Positions 24,536-33,833 of a stretch of 64,000 nt of DNA are shown here, in pieces. Source of the DNA: Bosea sp. ANAM02 (GTDB taxonomy: Bacteria > Pseudomonadota > Alphaproteobacteria > Rhizobiales > Beijerinckiaceae). Every line of letters starts with the position of its first letter. The stretch's first letter is position 1. Under the pieces are notes generated by a model. That model saw only the letters and a program-made list of their open reading frames with translations, was not told the origin of the DNA and ran no database searches. The stretch lies in the NCBI RefSeq assembly GCF_011764485.1, contig NZ_AP022848.1, positions 2,880,001 to 2,944,000 on the forward strand, given 5' to 3'. The position numbers and the translations under genes were made by a program.

Positions 24536-26706
24536 CGGCAGCCCGCCGCGACACCATGGAAGCGGAACAGCGCAGCTATAGCGCGGCCCGTGAACCGGCA
24601 ACGCCGCCGGAAGAGCCGCTCGTCATGCCGGTGCAGTCCTTCCGGCGCTGGAACGCTTCGGAACGCCGCGCGCCCGCCGATCCCCGCAACTGGAAGACGC
24701 CCTGGCTGAAGCGCCTCTTCGTCTTCGGCGGCGGGCTCGCGCTCACCGCCTACGGCGCCTGGGAAATGTACAATGTCGTGTCGGTCAGCCGCACGACCTC
24801 GCTGCAGTACGCCCTGCTCGTGCTGTTCACGATCAACTTCTCGTGGATCGCCCTCGCCTTCACCAGCGCATTGCTCGGCTTTTTCGGCGTGCTGTTCGGC
24901 GCCGGCCGGGCGGACCGGGCGGAGAGCCTGAAGCACCGCACCGTCGTGGTGATGCCGATCTACAACGAATCCTCGGCGCGCATCTTCGCGGCCGTGGCCG
25001 CGATCCGGGAATCGGTCGAAGCGACGGGGCTCGGCGACCATTTCGATTATTTCATCGTCTCCGACACCACCAACCCGGATGTCTGGGTGGCGGAAGAGCG
25101 CGCCTTCCTGGCGCTGCGCGAGCGGCTCGGGCCGAACAGCCGGGTCTATTACCGCCACCGGCCGAAGAATCATCATCGCAAGGCCGGCAACATCGCCGAT
25201 TTCGTGACGCGCTGGGGCGGGCTCTACGAGCACATGGTCGTGCTTGATGCCGACAGCCTGATGACGGGCACCTGCATCGTGCGCCTCGCCGCCGCGATGG
25301 AGAACGATCCCGATGCCGGCATCATCCAGTCGCTGCCGCTGATCATCAACCGCAACACCTTCTTCGCCCGGCTCCAGCAATTCGCGGCACGGGTCTATGG
25401 CCCGGTGATCGCGACCGGCCTCGCCATGTGGTCCGGCCGCGACGGCAATTACTGGGGCCATAACGCGATCATCAGGACGCAGGCCTTCGCCGACCATTGC
25501 GGCCTGCCGGACCTGAAGGGCAAGCCGCCCTTCGGCGGCCATGTGCTGAGCCATGACTTCGTCGAGGCGGCGCTGATCCGCCGCGCCGGCTGGTCGGTCT
25601 ACATGCTGCCGGACCTGACGGGCTCCTACGAGGAGAGCCCGCCTTCGCTGATCGACATCTCCGTGCGCGACCGGCGCTGGTGCCAGGGCAATCTCCAGCA
25701 TTCGCGGATCATGGGCGCCAAGGGCTTCGTGATGCCGACGCGCCAGCATTTCGCCACCGGCATCATGGGCTATCTCGCCTCCCCGCTCTGGTTGATGCAG
25801 CTCGTGGTCGGCATCCTGATCGTGCTGCAGGTCAACTACGCGCGCCCTGAATATTTCACGCAGGAGTTCACGCTCTTCCCGGTCTGGCCGCGCTTCGACC
25901 CCGAGCGCGCCTTGCGCCTGTTCGCGATCACGATGGCGATCCTGCTGGCGCCGAAGCTGTTCGGCCTCCTGCTGACGCTGTTCAACAGCAAGCTCAGGCA
26001 GGCCGGCGGCGGCGCGCTCCGCCTCATCGTCTCGGCCCTGATCGAGGTGCTGTTCTCGGCCTTCTTCGCGCCGATCATGATGCTGATCCAGTCCGGCTCG
26101 GTCTTCCAGATCCTGCTCGGCCGCGACACCGGCTGGAACCCGCAGCGGCGCGACGACGGCTCGATCCCGCTCAAGGACATCATCCGCCGGCATCGGACCC
26201 ATACCGTGCTCGGTGTCGTCACCGGCCTCTCGGCCTTCATGATCGCGACCTCGCTCTTCGCCTGGATGTCGCCGACGATCGTCGGCCTCGTGCTGGCGAT
26301 CCCGCTGTCATGGGCCTCGGGCCAGCTCGCCATCGGCCTCTGGCTCAAGCGCCACAAGCTGCTGCTGACGCCGGAGGAAGGCGCCCCGCCCGCGATCGCG
26401 ACTCGCGCCAACGAGCTGCAGGCCGAGTTCGAGAAGGCCGGCTACGACGATGCGGACGCGATCAAGGCGCTCCATGGCGACGCGGAGTTGCGCCACGCCC
26501 ATGAATTGATGCTGCCCTATGGCCAGTCGCGCCGGCGCGGCGAGATCGAGCCGGACCGCGCCGTGGCGCAGGCCAAGCTCGTCGATGCCGAGACGGTCGA
26601 TGACGCGGCGATCTGGCTGAAGCCGAAGGAACGCATGGTCGTGCTGCACGACCGCGCGCTGATCGGGCTCCTAGCTTCGCTGCCGCCCGTCGAGGCGAAG
26701 GGTTGA
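24523..26706 (+). CDS. opgH: Glucans biosynthesis glucosyltransferase H
   Basis: The 727-residue inner-membrane family 2 glycosyltransferase polymerises UDP-glucose into the glucan backbone and exports it. Membrane spans lie near residues 65-130 and in the C-terminal half. The GT2 core includes VVMPIYNES, the D-x-D of VVLDADSLMTG, and RRWCQGNLQH (Q/RxxRW-type motif). The start at 24523 lies within opgG; an alternative ATG at 24556 would lose 11 residues. Length is a little shorter than E. coli OpgH. Confidence 0.95.
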   Translation: MDLVTAARRDTMEAEQRSYSAAREPATPPEEPLVMPVQSFRRWNASERRAPADPRNWKTPWLKRLFVFGGGLALTAYGAWEMYNVVSVSRTTSLQYALLVLFTINFSWIALAFTSALLGFFGVLFGAGRADRAESLKHRTVVVMPIYNESSARIFAAVAAIRESVEATGLGDHFDYFIVSDTTNPDVWVAEERAFLALRERLGPNSRVYYRHRPKNHHRKAGNIADFVTRWGGLYEHMVVLDADSLMTGTCIVRLAAAMENDPDAGIIQSLPLIINRNTFFARLQQFAARVYGPVIATGLAMWSGRDGNYWGHNAIIRTQAFADHCGLPDLKGKPPFGGHVLSHDFVEAALIRRAGWSVYMLPDLTGSYEESPPSLIDISVRDRRWCQGNLQHSRIMGAKGFVMPTRQHFATGIMGYLASPLWLMQLVVGILIVLQVNYARPEYFTQEFTLFPVWPRFDPERALRLFAITMAILLAPKLFGLLLTLFNSKLRQAGGGALRLIVSALIEVLFSAFFAPIMMLIQSGSVFQILLGRDTGWNPQRRDDGSIPLKDIIRRHRTHTVLGVVTGLSAFMIATSLFAWMSPTIVGLVLAIPLSWASGQLAIGLWLKRHKLLLTPEEGAPPAIATRANELQAEFEKAGYDDADAIKALHGDAELRHAHELMLPYGQSRRRGEIEPDRAVAQAKLVDAETVDDAAIWLKPKERMVVLHDRALIGLLASLPPVEAKG

Positions 26707-26716
26707 CACAACGATA

Positions 26717-26883
26717 GAACCGCGCGGTCATTCCGGGGCGGGCCGCAGGCCCGAGCCCGGAACCCAGAACCGATGTCTTCTCGAAAGGAAGCGCGGGCAG
26801 GTCATGGATTAAACCTTTGGCGGCATCGGTTCTGGGTTCCGGGCTCTTCGCTGACGCGAAGCCCCGGAATGACGGCGCGGTTC
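26717..26883. repeat. MITE-like 167-bp inverted-repeat element
   Basis: The 23-nt ends, GAACCGCGCGGTCATTCCGG and on, are inverted with one mismatch (right end GCCCCGGAATGACGGCGCGG and on to 26883). A second inverted pair lies inside: CGGAACCCAGAACCGATG and CATCGGTTCTGGGTTCCG. The whole could fold into one long cruciform. It carries no gene and sits between convergent opgH and the VOC gene. It shares GTCATTC/GAATGAC inner ends with family A repeats. Confidence 0.75.
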
Positions 26884-26907
26884 CGTCCCAGCCCTGTCTT
26901 CCGCTCT

Positions 26908-27789
26908 CTACCCCTGCTCGAACGCCACCATGCAGCCGAACGCCTCCTCGGCCGGCACGAAGAGCCGCTCCTCGCCGCGCTGGAACGACACGTCATTCTC
27001 GGTCAGCCGCTCCGCCACGGCTTCAAGATCGGGCACCGAGACGCAGAAGCCGAGGAAGCGAGCCGGGGTCGTGTCCGGCTCGACATGATAGGCACCCTGC
27101 GCGGCTTCGGGATCGAGCACGTCGATGCGTCCGCGCGGCAGGGCGAGCACATAGTCCTCGTTGCCCTCCAGAACCTCGGCGCCGCCGCTGAAGGCCGAGA
27201 GGAACGCGCGGTGGAGGCCCGGCTCCTCCGCCAGCATCACCACGGCCGAGAGCGCGGTGGCGCCGTTCGGGTGATGCTGGAAGTCCGGGTTCCAGAAATT
27301 CTGCGGCTCGAATTGCTGGCAGACGAAGAAGCCGCATTCCGGCGCGCGTGCATCGGCGGCGAAGGCCAGCTCGAAGGCGACGCGGACATCGCTGCCATCG
27401 GGGCGCCGTGCCCGCCGCTCGAAGAAGAAGGGCTCGAAATCGCCGATGCCCTGAGCCTTGAAGGCGGCGGCATCGGCCTTGGCGTCCTTGCTCTCCAGGA
27501 CCAGCATGGAGAGCCCCTCGCCCTGCCCGGCCAGCGCCTCGCGCACGAAGGCGCCGAAGGAGAAGCGGCGCTCGCCATGGGGTGGGATCGCCGCATCGTC
27601 GGCGATCGTCACCAATTCGAGGAAGGAGCCGGGAAACTGCACGATCCGGTTCTCGGTGCCCCAGGGGTGGCGGTTGCGGGCACCGACGCGGAAGCCGAGC
27701 TTCTCGTAGAAATGCCAGGCGGCATCGAGATCGCGGACGCCGATGACGAGATGGTCGAGACCGCGGGGCGTTGAGGCGTTTGCAGGCAT
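26908..27789 (-). CDS. VOC-superfamily (glyoxalase-like) protein
   Basis: The 293-residue protein opens with LDHLVIGVRDLDAAWHFYEKLGFRVG, a typical vicinal-oxygen-chelate strand-helix module. A further module begins near residue 160 (NGATALSAVVMLAEEPG) and another VOC-like strand (RFLGFCVSVPDLEAVAERL) lies near 245. Members include glyoxalases, dioxygenases and resistance proteins, so no specific reaction is assigned. H13 of the first module is a candidate metal ligand. The gene stands alone, with the MITE-like repeat at its 3' side. Confidence 0.8.
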   Translation of the reverse strand: MPANASTPRGLDHLVIGVRDLDAAWHFYEKLGFRVGARNRHPWGTENRIVQFPGSFLELVTIADDAAIPPHGERRFSFGAFVREALAGQGEGLSMLVLESKDAKADAAAFKAQGIGDFEPFFFERRARRPDGSDVRVAFELAFAADARAPECGFFVCQQFEPQNFWNPDFQHHPNGATALSAVVMLAEEPGLHRAFLSAFSGGAEVLEGNEDYVLALPRGRIDVLDPEAAQGAYHVEPDTTPARFLGFCVSVPDLEAVAERLTENDVSFQRGEERLFVPAEEAFGCMVAFEQG

Positions 27790-27862
27790 TGCAGGCTCCG
27801 TCGACAGGCGTATCGGAGCCCAAGGCTAGCACAGATCAAGGCGTGGTCATGTCGCGCCGCGA

Positions 27863-29032
27863 TCAGGGCTCGATATAATGCGGCAGGAAGCGCGAGGTGT
27901 TCTTGGTGATCGGCGAGGCATCCTCGCGGACACAGAGCCCGCAGGCCTGCGAAGCGACGAGCCAGGAGCCGAGCACCGCGTATTTGCCGTCAGCCGAGAA
28001 CAGGTTGGTCGCGGCATCCTGCAGGACATGGCCCTCGGCGCCATAGGGGCCGTCGTCGCTGTCGAGCACGCGGCCACGCTCGATCAGCGTGACATTGGCG
28101 CCCTCGCGCGAATAGAGCGGCTTGCGCACATGGCGGGCCGAGAGCGTCGCGCAGCGCGGATCGCCTTCGAAGAAGGCCGGCAGCAGGTTGGGATGGCCGG
28201 GCTCCATCTCCCAGAGGCAGGCGAGCAGCCCCTTGTTCGACAGGACCGCCTTCCAGGGCGGCTCGACGAACTGGCAGCCGGAACGGCTAAGCGCCTTGCC
28301 GTAGCTCTCGCGGAACATCCACTCCCAGGGATAGAGCTTGAACAGTGTCTCGATCGGCTGGTTGGCGCCGTCGCAGAAGCGCCCGTCGGTGAGCAGGCCG
28401 AGCTCCTCGATATAGGTGAAGCGGGCGTCGAGCCCGGCCTGCACCGCGCAATCGGCGAGATAGTCGACCGTACCCCTGTCCTCGGGGCTGCCCTGCACAC
28501 AGGTCAGGTGCAGGCGGTAAGGCGACGGCTCGCGCAAGCCCTGGAAGGCCGCGATCAGGCGTTCATGCAGCGAGTTGAACTGGTCGCTGCCCTTGGGAAT
28601 CGCGCCGCGCGCCATCGCCTGTTCCAGCCAGTCCCATTGCACGACGCTCGATTCGAACAGGGCGGTCGGCGTGTCGGCATTGTATTCGAGCAGCTTCGCC
28701 GGGCCGCGTCCGTCATAGGCGAGGTCGAGCCGGCCGTAGAGATTGCGCTCGCCGCGCTGCCAGCTCGCCCGGATATAATCCCAGTGCTCGGCGGGGATCG
28801 CGAGCTTCGTCAGGATCTCTTCGCTGCCGAGCGCCTTCTCGATGAAGGCGAAGCAGATCTGCTCGATCGCCTCAGTCGGCGCCTCGATATCGCGCTCGAT
28901 CTCTTCCAGCGTGAAGGCGAAAGCGGCGCTCTCGTCCCAATAGGTCTCGCCGTCGATGGTGTGGAAGGCGAAGCCGAGCCGCTCGACCTGCTCGACCCAG
29001 TCCGGGCGCGGCGGAAGCGAGACGCGGCGCAT
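27863..29032 (-). CDS. Glutathionylspermidine synthase-like ATP-grasp protein (YjfC/YgiC type)
   Basis: The 389-residue protein matches the pre-ATP-grasp/ATP-grasp family of glutathionylspermidine synthase C-terminal domains: WDESAAFAFTLEEIE, EYNADTPTALFESSVVQWDWLE, then PPWKAVLSNKGLLACLWEMEPGHPNLLPAFF. Homologues YjfC and YgiC of E. coli are predicted peptide/amine ligases with unproven substrate. The start at 29032 matches family length; the frame remains open upstream but overlaps the DUF1190 gene. One nucleotide separates it from that gene's stop, so the three genes 30045-27863 form an operon. Confidence 0.88.
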   Translation of the reverse strand: MRRVSLPPRPDWVEQVERLGFAFHTIDGETYWDESAAFAFTLEEIERDIEAPTEAIEQICFAFIEKALGSEEILTKLAIPAEHWDYIRASWQRGERNLYGRLDLAYDGRGPAKLLEYNADTPTALFESSVVQWDWLEQAMARGAIPKGSDQFNSLHERLIAAFQGLREPSPYRLHLTCVQGSPEDRGTVDYLADCAVQAGLDARFTYIEELGLLTDGRFCDGANQPIETLFKLYPWEWMFRESYGKALSRSGCQFVEPPWKAVLSNKGLLACLWEMEPGHPNLLPAFFEGDPRCATLSARHVRKPLYSREGANVTLIERGRVLDSDDGPYGAEGHVLQDAATNLFSADGKYAVLGSWLVASQACGLCVREDASPITKNTSRFLPHYIEP

Positions 29033-29033
29033 C

Positions 29034-29636
29034 TCAGGACGAGGAATGCGAGGAAAAGGAGCGCGCGATCGATCCGAAGCCGCCGCGCGAGGCGGTGCTG
29101 GTCGCGGTGCTGCCGCTGCGGGAGCCCGACGAGAAGGCTGCGGTGATGGCGCGTCCGCTCGTCGTCGAATAGGCGCGCGAGCGGCCGCTGCCATAATAGC
29201 CGCCGCTGGACGAGCTCGAAGACGTGCGCGCCTGCTGGCATTCCGGCAGCGTGGAGCGCGGTGGACAGGTGGCGGCGGTCGGCGGCATCAAGGGTTGCGC
29301 TGGTCCGCCGGAGAGCCCGCGCGCCAGCATGAAGCCGGCCAGAGCCGGGATGAAGTACTGCGCGCCGCCGATCGTGGCCGAGCTGCAGCCATTGGCGCCA
29401 TACTGCGTCTCGCAGGCGGTCTGGCTCTGGAATTTCGGCGCGTCCTTGAGCCGGGCAGCGGTCGCTTCGGCGAAGGCCGTCTCGCATTGCTGCGCGGAGA
29501 GCTGCCCGCTCGCCCGGCAATCGTTCAGGCTGTTATAGACGAGGTTCTCCTGCGAATCATCTGCCGTCATCGACCAGACGGTGGCGACGAGGAGGACACC
29601 GGCCGCCGCGAGTCCGATCTGCGAGGAGCGCTTCAT
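29034..29636 (-). CDS. DUF1190 (YgiB/YjfM-like) secreted protein
   Basis: The 200-residue protein has an N-terminal hydrophobic segment (IGLAAAGVLLVATVWS), then a Cys-containing domain with DCRASGQLSAQQCETAF and ACETQYGANGC, both typical of DUF1190. The C-terminal third is a low-complexity Ser/Gly/Tyr tail. It probably sits in the periplasm, anchored or lipoprotein-like, though no clear lipobox was seen. It lies between DUF350 (7-nt gap) and the ATP-grasp gene (1-nt gap), the same trio as E. coli yjfL-yjfM-yjfC. Function is unknown. Confidence 0.85.
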   Translation of the reverse strand: MKRSSQIGLAAAGVLLVATVWSMTADDSQENLVYNSLNDCRASGQLSAQQCETAFAEATAARLKDAPKFQSQTACETQYGANGCSSATIGGAQYFIPALAGFMLARGLSGGPAQPLMPPTAATCPPRSTLPECQQARTSSSSSSGGYYGSGRSRAYSTTSGRAITAAFSSGSRSGSTATSTASRGGFGSIARSFSSHSSS

Positions 29637-29643
29637 GGCCGCC

Positions 29644-30045
29644 TCATGCCGTCATGCTGGCTGCGGCCAGCGTGCCCGAAATCACCGCGATCACCGCCAT
29701 CATCGCACCGGCCGGCAGGCTGTCCTGCTCGATCTTGCGCGACAGCTCGGGAATCGCGATCCTGGCGACGCCATAGGCAGCGATCTGGATGATCATGGCG
29801 GCGAGCGCCCAGAGCACGCAATCCGGAATGCTGCTGGCCTGGGAGATCGCCTTCTCCAGCGGCACGGCGAAGCCGACGAGATTGCCGCCGAAGGCGATCG
29901 CCGCCGACAGGTTGCCGCCCCGGATCAACGCGATCTCGTCATGCGCGGTCAGGCGGACGTAGATCGCAGCAAAGGCGGCGATCAGCGCGACGCCGACGAC
30001 GAAATAGAGAAGGAATGCGGGCAGCCCCGCCATCGAGATCGTCAT
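29644..30045 (-). CDS. DUF350 (YjfL-like) inner-membrane protein
   Basis: The 133-residue protein has four predicted membrane helices in two DUF350-like halves: FLLYFVVGVALIAAFAAIYVRL, AAIAFGGNLVGFAVPLEKAI, VLWALAAMIIQIAAYGVARI and AGAMMAVIAVISGTLAAAS. The GGNLxxAIAFGGNLVGFA motif is typical. The ATG at 30045 follows a G-rich ribosome site. It is the first gene of the three-gene operon with DUF1190 and the ATP-grasp gene. Function is unknown; related gene sets occur near stress-response genes in other bacteria. Confidence 0.88.
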   Translation of the reverse strand: MTISMAGLPAFLLYFVVGVALIAAFAAIYVRLTAHDEIALIRGGNLSAAIAFGGNLVGFAVPLEKAISQASSIPDCVLWALAAMIIQIAAYGVARIAIPELSRKIEQDSLPAGAMMAVIAVISGTLAAASMTA

Positions 30046-30150
30046 GCGCCCTGCCCCCGTGCCGATGCGAAGACTCTCAGTCAACGATGCCACATAGTCA
30101 GGCTAACGCGAAAACTGCACAAGCCGTCATCTAAAAGGAGGATGCGCCGC

Positions 30151-30537
30151 ATGACGACCCGGGAAGCCCGCTGCGCCTGCGGGCAATTGCGCATCGCCTG
30201 TTCCGGCGAGCCCGCCAGCGTTTCGCTCTGCCATTGCCGGGACTGCCAGCGGCGCACCGGCAGCGCCTATGGCGTGGCGGCCTTCTTCGCGCGCGGCAAC
30301 GTTGTCGTGTCCGGACAGTTCAACGATTACGAGCGGCCGGCCGATAGCGGCTATCGCGTGCTGCACCATTTCTGCCCGGCTTGCGGCAGCACGGTGTTCT
30401 GGGAGCCGTCGCGCAAGCCGGAGATGGTCGCGGTCGCGATCGGCGCCTTCGCCGACCCGGATTTCCCCGGGCCGGGCAAGGCGGTGTTCGAGCAGCACCG
30501 CCTGCCCTGGGCGGCGGTACGGCTCGCAGCGCCCTGA
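30151..30537 (+). CDS. GFA-family (CENP-V/glutathione-dependent formaldehyde-activating type) zinc protein
   Basis: The 128-residue protein carries the GFA zinc-binding Cys set: CACGQLRI, SLCHCRDCQRRTG and HFCPACGSTVFW. Family members bind zinc in a small beta fold; only a few are known to act on S-hydroxymethylglutathione, so the reaction is unassigned. AAAAGGAGG immediately precedes an ATG at 30142, which is too close, so the ATG nine nt later at 30151 is the likely start. It is divergent from the DUF350 operon and convergent with pyrG (1-nt gap). Confidence 0.88.
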   Translation: MTTREARCACGQLRIACSGEPASVSLCHCRDCQRRTGSAYGVAAFFARGNVVVSGQFNDYERPADSGYRVLHHFCPACGSTVFWEPSRKPEMVAVAIGAFADPDFPGPGKAVFEQHRLPWAAVRLAAP

Positions 30538-30538
30538 A

Positions 30539-32173
<1,635 letters not shown>

Positions 32174-32245
32174 TCACCTCTATCGCCACGGGTTCGATTC
32201 GCTAAGCGCGTTCTGAGCAGTCCCGCCTTGCCCTGCGCGCTTGTC

Positions 32246-32276
32246 CACAAAAGAGAAGGCCGGTCGCCCGGCCCCT
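32246..32276 (-). terminator. Rho-independent terminator, second of a tandem pair after secG
   Basis: Read on the minus strand: GGCCGGGCGACCGGCC forms a short GC stem, followed by TTCTCTTTT. It lies ~80 nt before the pyrG start and ~46 nt after the secG stop. Confidence 0.75.
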
Positions 32277-32283
32277 CCAAACT

Positions 32284-32312
32284 CAAAAGAGAAGGGCCGG
32301 TTTCCCGGCCCC
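32284..32312 (-). terminator. Rho-independent terminator, first of a tandem pair after secG
   Basis: Read on the minus strand: GGGCCGGGAAACCGGCCC hairpin followed by TTCTCTTTT. It lies 10 nt after the secG stop. Its tail is identical to that of the second terminator, so the pair looks like a local duplication. Confidence 0.8.
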
Positions 32313-32321
32313 TGCCCTGTC

Positions 32322-32735
32322 TCAATTCTGCGGCGCCGCTGGCGGCGTCGGCGGCTGGGCGCCGCCCTGGTTCTGGTTCTGCAACTGGCGGAGCTGGTCG
32401 AGCACGCCGCCGGCATTCGGGGCGCTCGGGCCGGCCGGCGCGCCGGGGGTGGCCGGAGCCGAGGTCGCAGGTGCGCCGTCGATGATCGAGCGCTGCGTGC
32501 GACCGGAATTGGCCATCACCGCGAGCACGATCGAGGTCAGGAAGAACAGACCGGCGAGGATCGCCGTCGCCCGCGTCAGGGCGTTGGCCTGGCCCCGGCC
32601 GGTCATGAAGCCGCCGACGCCGCCTCCGCCGCCCGAACCCATGCCGAGGCCGCCGCCTTCGGAGCGCTGCAACAGCACGACGCCGACGAGCGCGACGACG
32701 ATGATCAGATGGATGACGATGAGAACGTTCTGCAT
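32322..32735 (-). CDS. secG: Preprotein translocase subunit SecG
   Basis: The 137-residue inner-membrane component of SecYEG has two hydrophobic helices (VLIVIHLIIVVALVGVVLLQ and ATAILAGLFFLTSIVLAVM) around the Gly/Ser-rich loop RSEGGGLGMGSGGGG. The C-terminal half is a Pro/Ala/Gln-rich tail (PATPGAPAGPSAPNAG, QNQNQGGAQPP), common in alphaproteobacterial SecG. The ATG at 32735 is chosen; an open upstream extension is not SecG-like. It lies between tpiA and pyrG, the usual order. Confidence 0.95.
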   Translation of the reverse strand: MQNVLIVIHLIIVVALVGVVLLQRSEGGGLGMGSGGGGGVGGFMTGRGQANALTRATAILAGLFFLTSIVLAVMANSGRTQRSIIDGAPATSAPATPGAPAGPSAPNAGGVLDQLRQLQNQNQGGAQPPTPPAAPQN

Positions 32736-32878
32736 GGTCTCACGAAATGGGCATGGCGCGGGCCGCCGCCAAGGGCCACCCGCTCCTCCTCGAAGATCGA
32801 GGCGAATTCGGCGCGGCACATAACATGCGTGGGCCGGCAGCGCCACCCCTGCTAGCCGGCCTATTCACGCGGGAGCGT

Positions 32879-33643
32879 TCAGCCGGCGCAGGCCTTCGCA
32901 ATCGCCAGAAATTCCTCGGCCTTGAGGCTGGCGCCACCGACCAGCGCGCCATCGACATTCGCGACATTCATCAGTTCGACAGCATTCGAAGGCTTGACCG
33001 AGCCGCCATAGAGCAGGCGCACTCCGGCCGCAGCCTGCTTGCCGAGCAGGCGGCCGAGCTCGGCGCGGATCGCCTCATGCATCTCGCCGACATCGACGGC
33101 CGTCGGCGTGAGCCCCGTGCCGATGGCCCAGACCGGCTCATAGGCGACGACGAGGGTGGCGGCCGTCGCGCCATCCGGCACCGAGCCGCGGAGCTGCTTC
33201 TTGACGACGGCGAGCGCCTTGCCGGCCTCGCGTTCGTCCTTCGTCTCGCCGACGCAGACGATCGGCACGAGCAGCGCCTTTTGCGCGGCCTCGGCCTTGG
33301 CCTTCACCGTGGCGTTGGTCTCGCCATGCAGCGTGCGGCGCTCGGAATGGCCGACGATGCAGAAGCTCGCGCCGGAATCCGCCAGCATCGCGGCGGAGAT
33401 CTCGCCGGTGAAGGCGCCGGCGGCTTGCGTGCTGCAATCCTGACCGCCGGTCGCGATGCGCGAGCCGATCAGCGCGGCCGTGGCAGCGAAGAGCAGGCTG
33501 GCCGGCGGGCAGATCGCGAGATCGACGGTGGCCTTGAGCGACGCGTCGTAGCCCCTGGCCACCTCGGCCGCGATGGCGAGGTCGGCCTTGAGGCCGTTCA
33601 TCTTCCAGTTGCCGGCCACCAGCGGCTTGATGCTGCGCGTCAC
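32879..33643 (-). CDS. tpiA: Triose-phosphate isomerase
   Basis: The 254-residue glycolytic/gluconeogenic enzyme interconverts dihydroxyacetone phosphate and glyceraldehyde-3-phosphate. Motifs: [10 protein letters not shown] (catalytic Lys), IVGHSERR (catalytic His), [13 protein letters not shown] (catalytic Glu and loop 6) and [11 protein letters not shown]. The start is GTG at 33643 with AGGAGG six nt upstream. An in-frame ATG at 33682 lacks such a site. It is divergent from ppiD. Confidence 0.97.
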   Translation of the reverse strand: MTRSIKPLVAGNWKMNGLKADLAIAAEVARGYDASLKATVDLAICPPASLLFAATAALIGSRIATGGQDCSTQAAGAFTGEISAAMLADSGASFCIVGHSERRTLHGETNATVKAKAEAAQKALLVPIVCVGETKDEREAGKALAVVKKQLRGSVPDGATAATLVVAYEPVWAIGTGLTPTAVDVGEMHEAIRAELGRLLGKQAAAGVRLLYGGSVKPSNAVELMNVANVDGALVGGASLKAEEFLAIAKACAG

Positions 33644-33833
33644 GTCGATCCTCCTGAAAATCAGCTCTTTCGGCTCTAGCAACGCCCGGCCGGCACCGCA
33701 ATCGCGTGCGAAGCGGCATCGTGACGGTGACGGCGATTGCGGCTTTCGCCGCCGGTTCCTATAAGCAGCGCCGACACATACGCGCGCGGGCCGGTTCCCG
33801 TGCCACGAGCAGGTTCAAAGAAAGACAGCTTTC

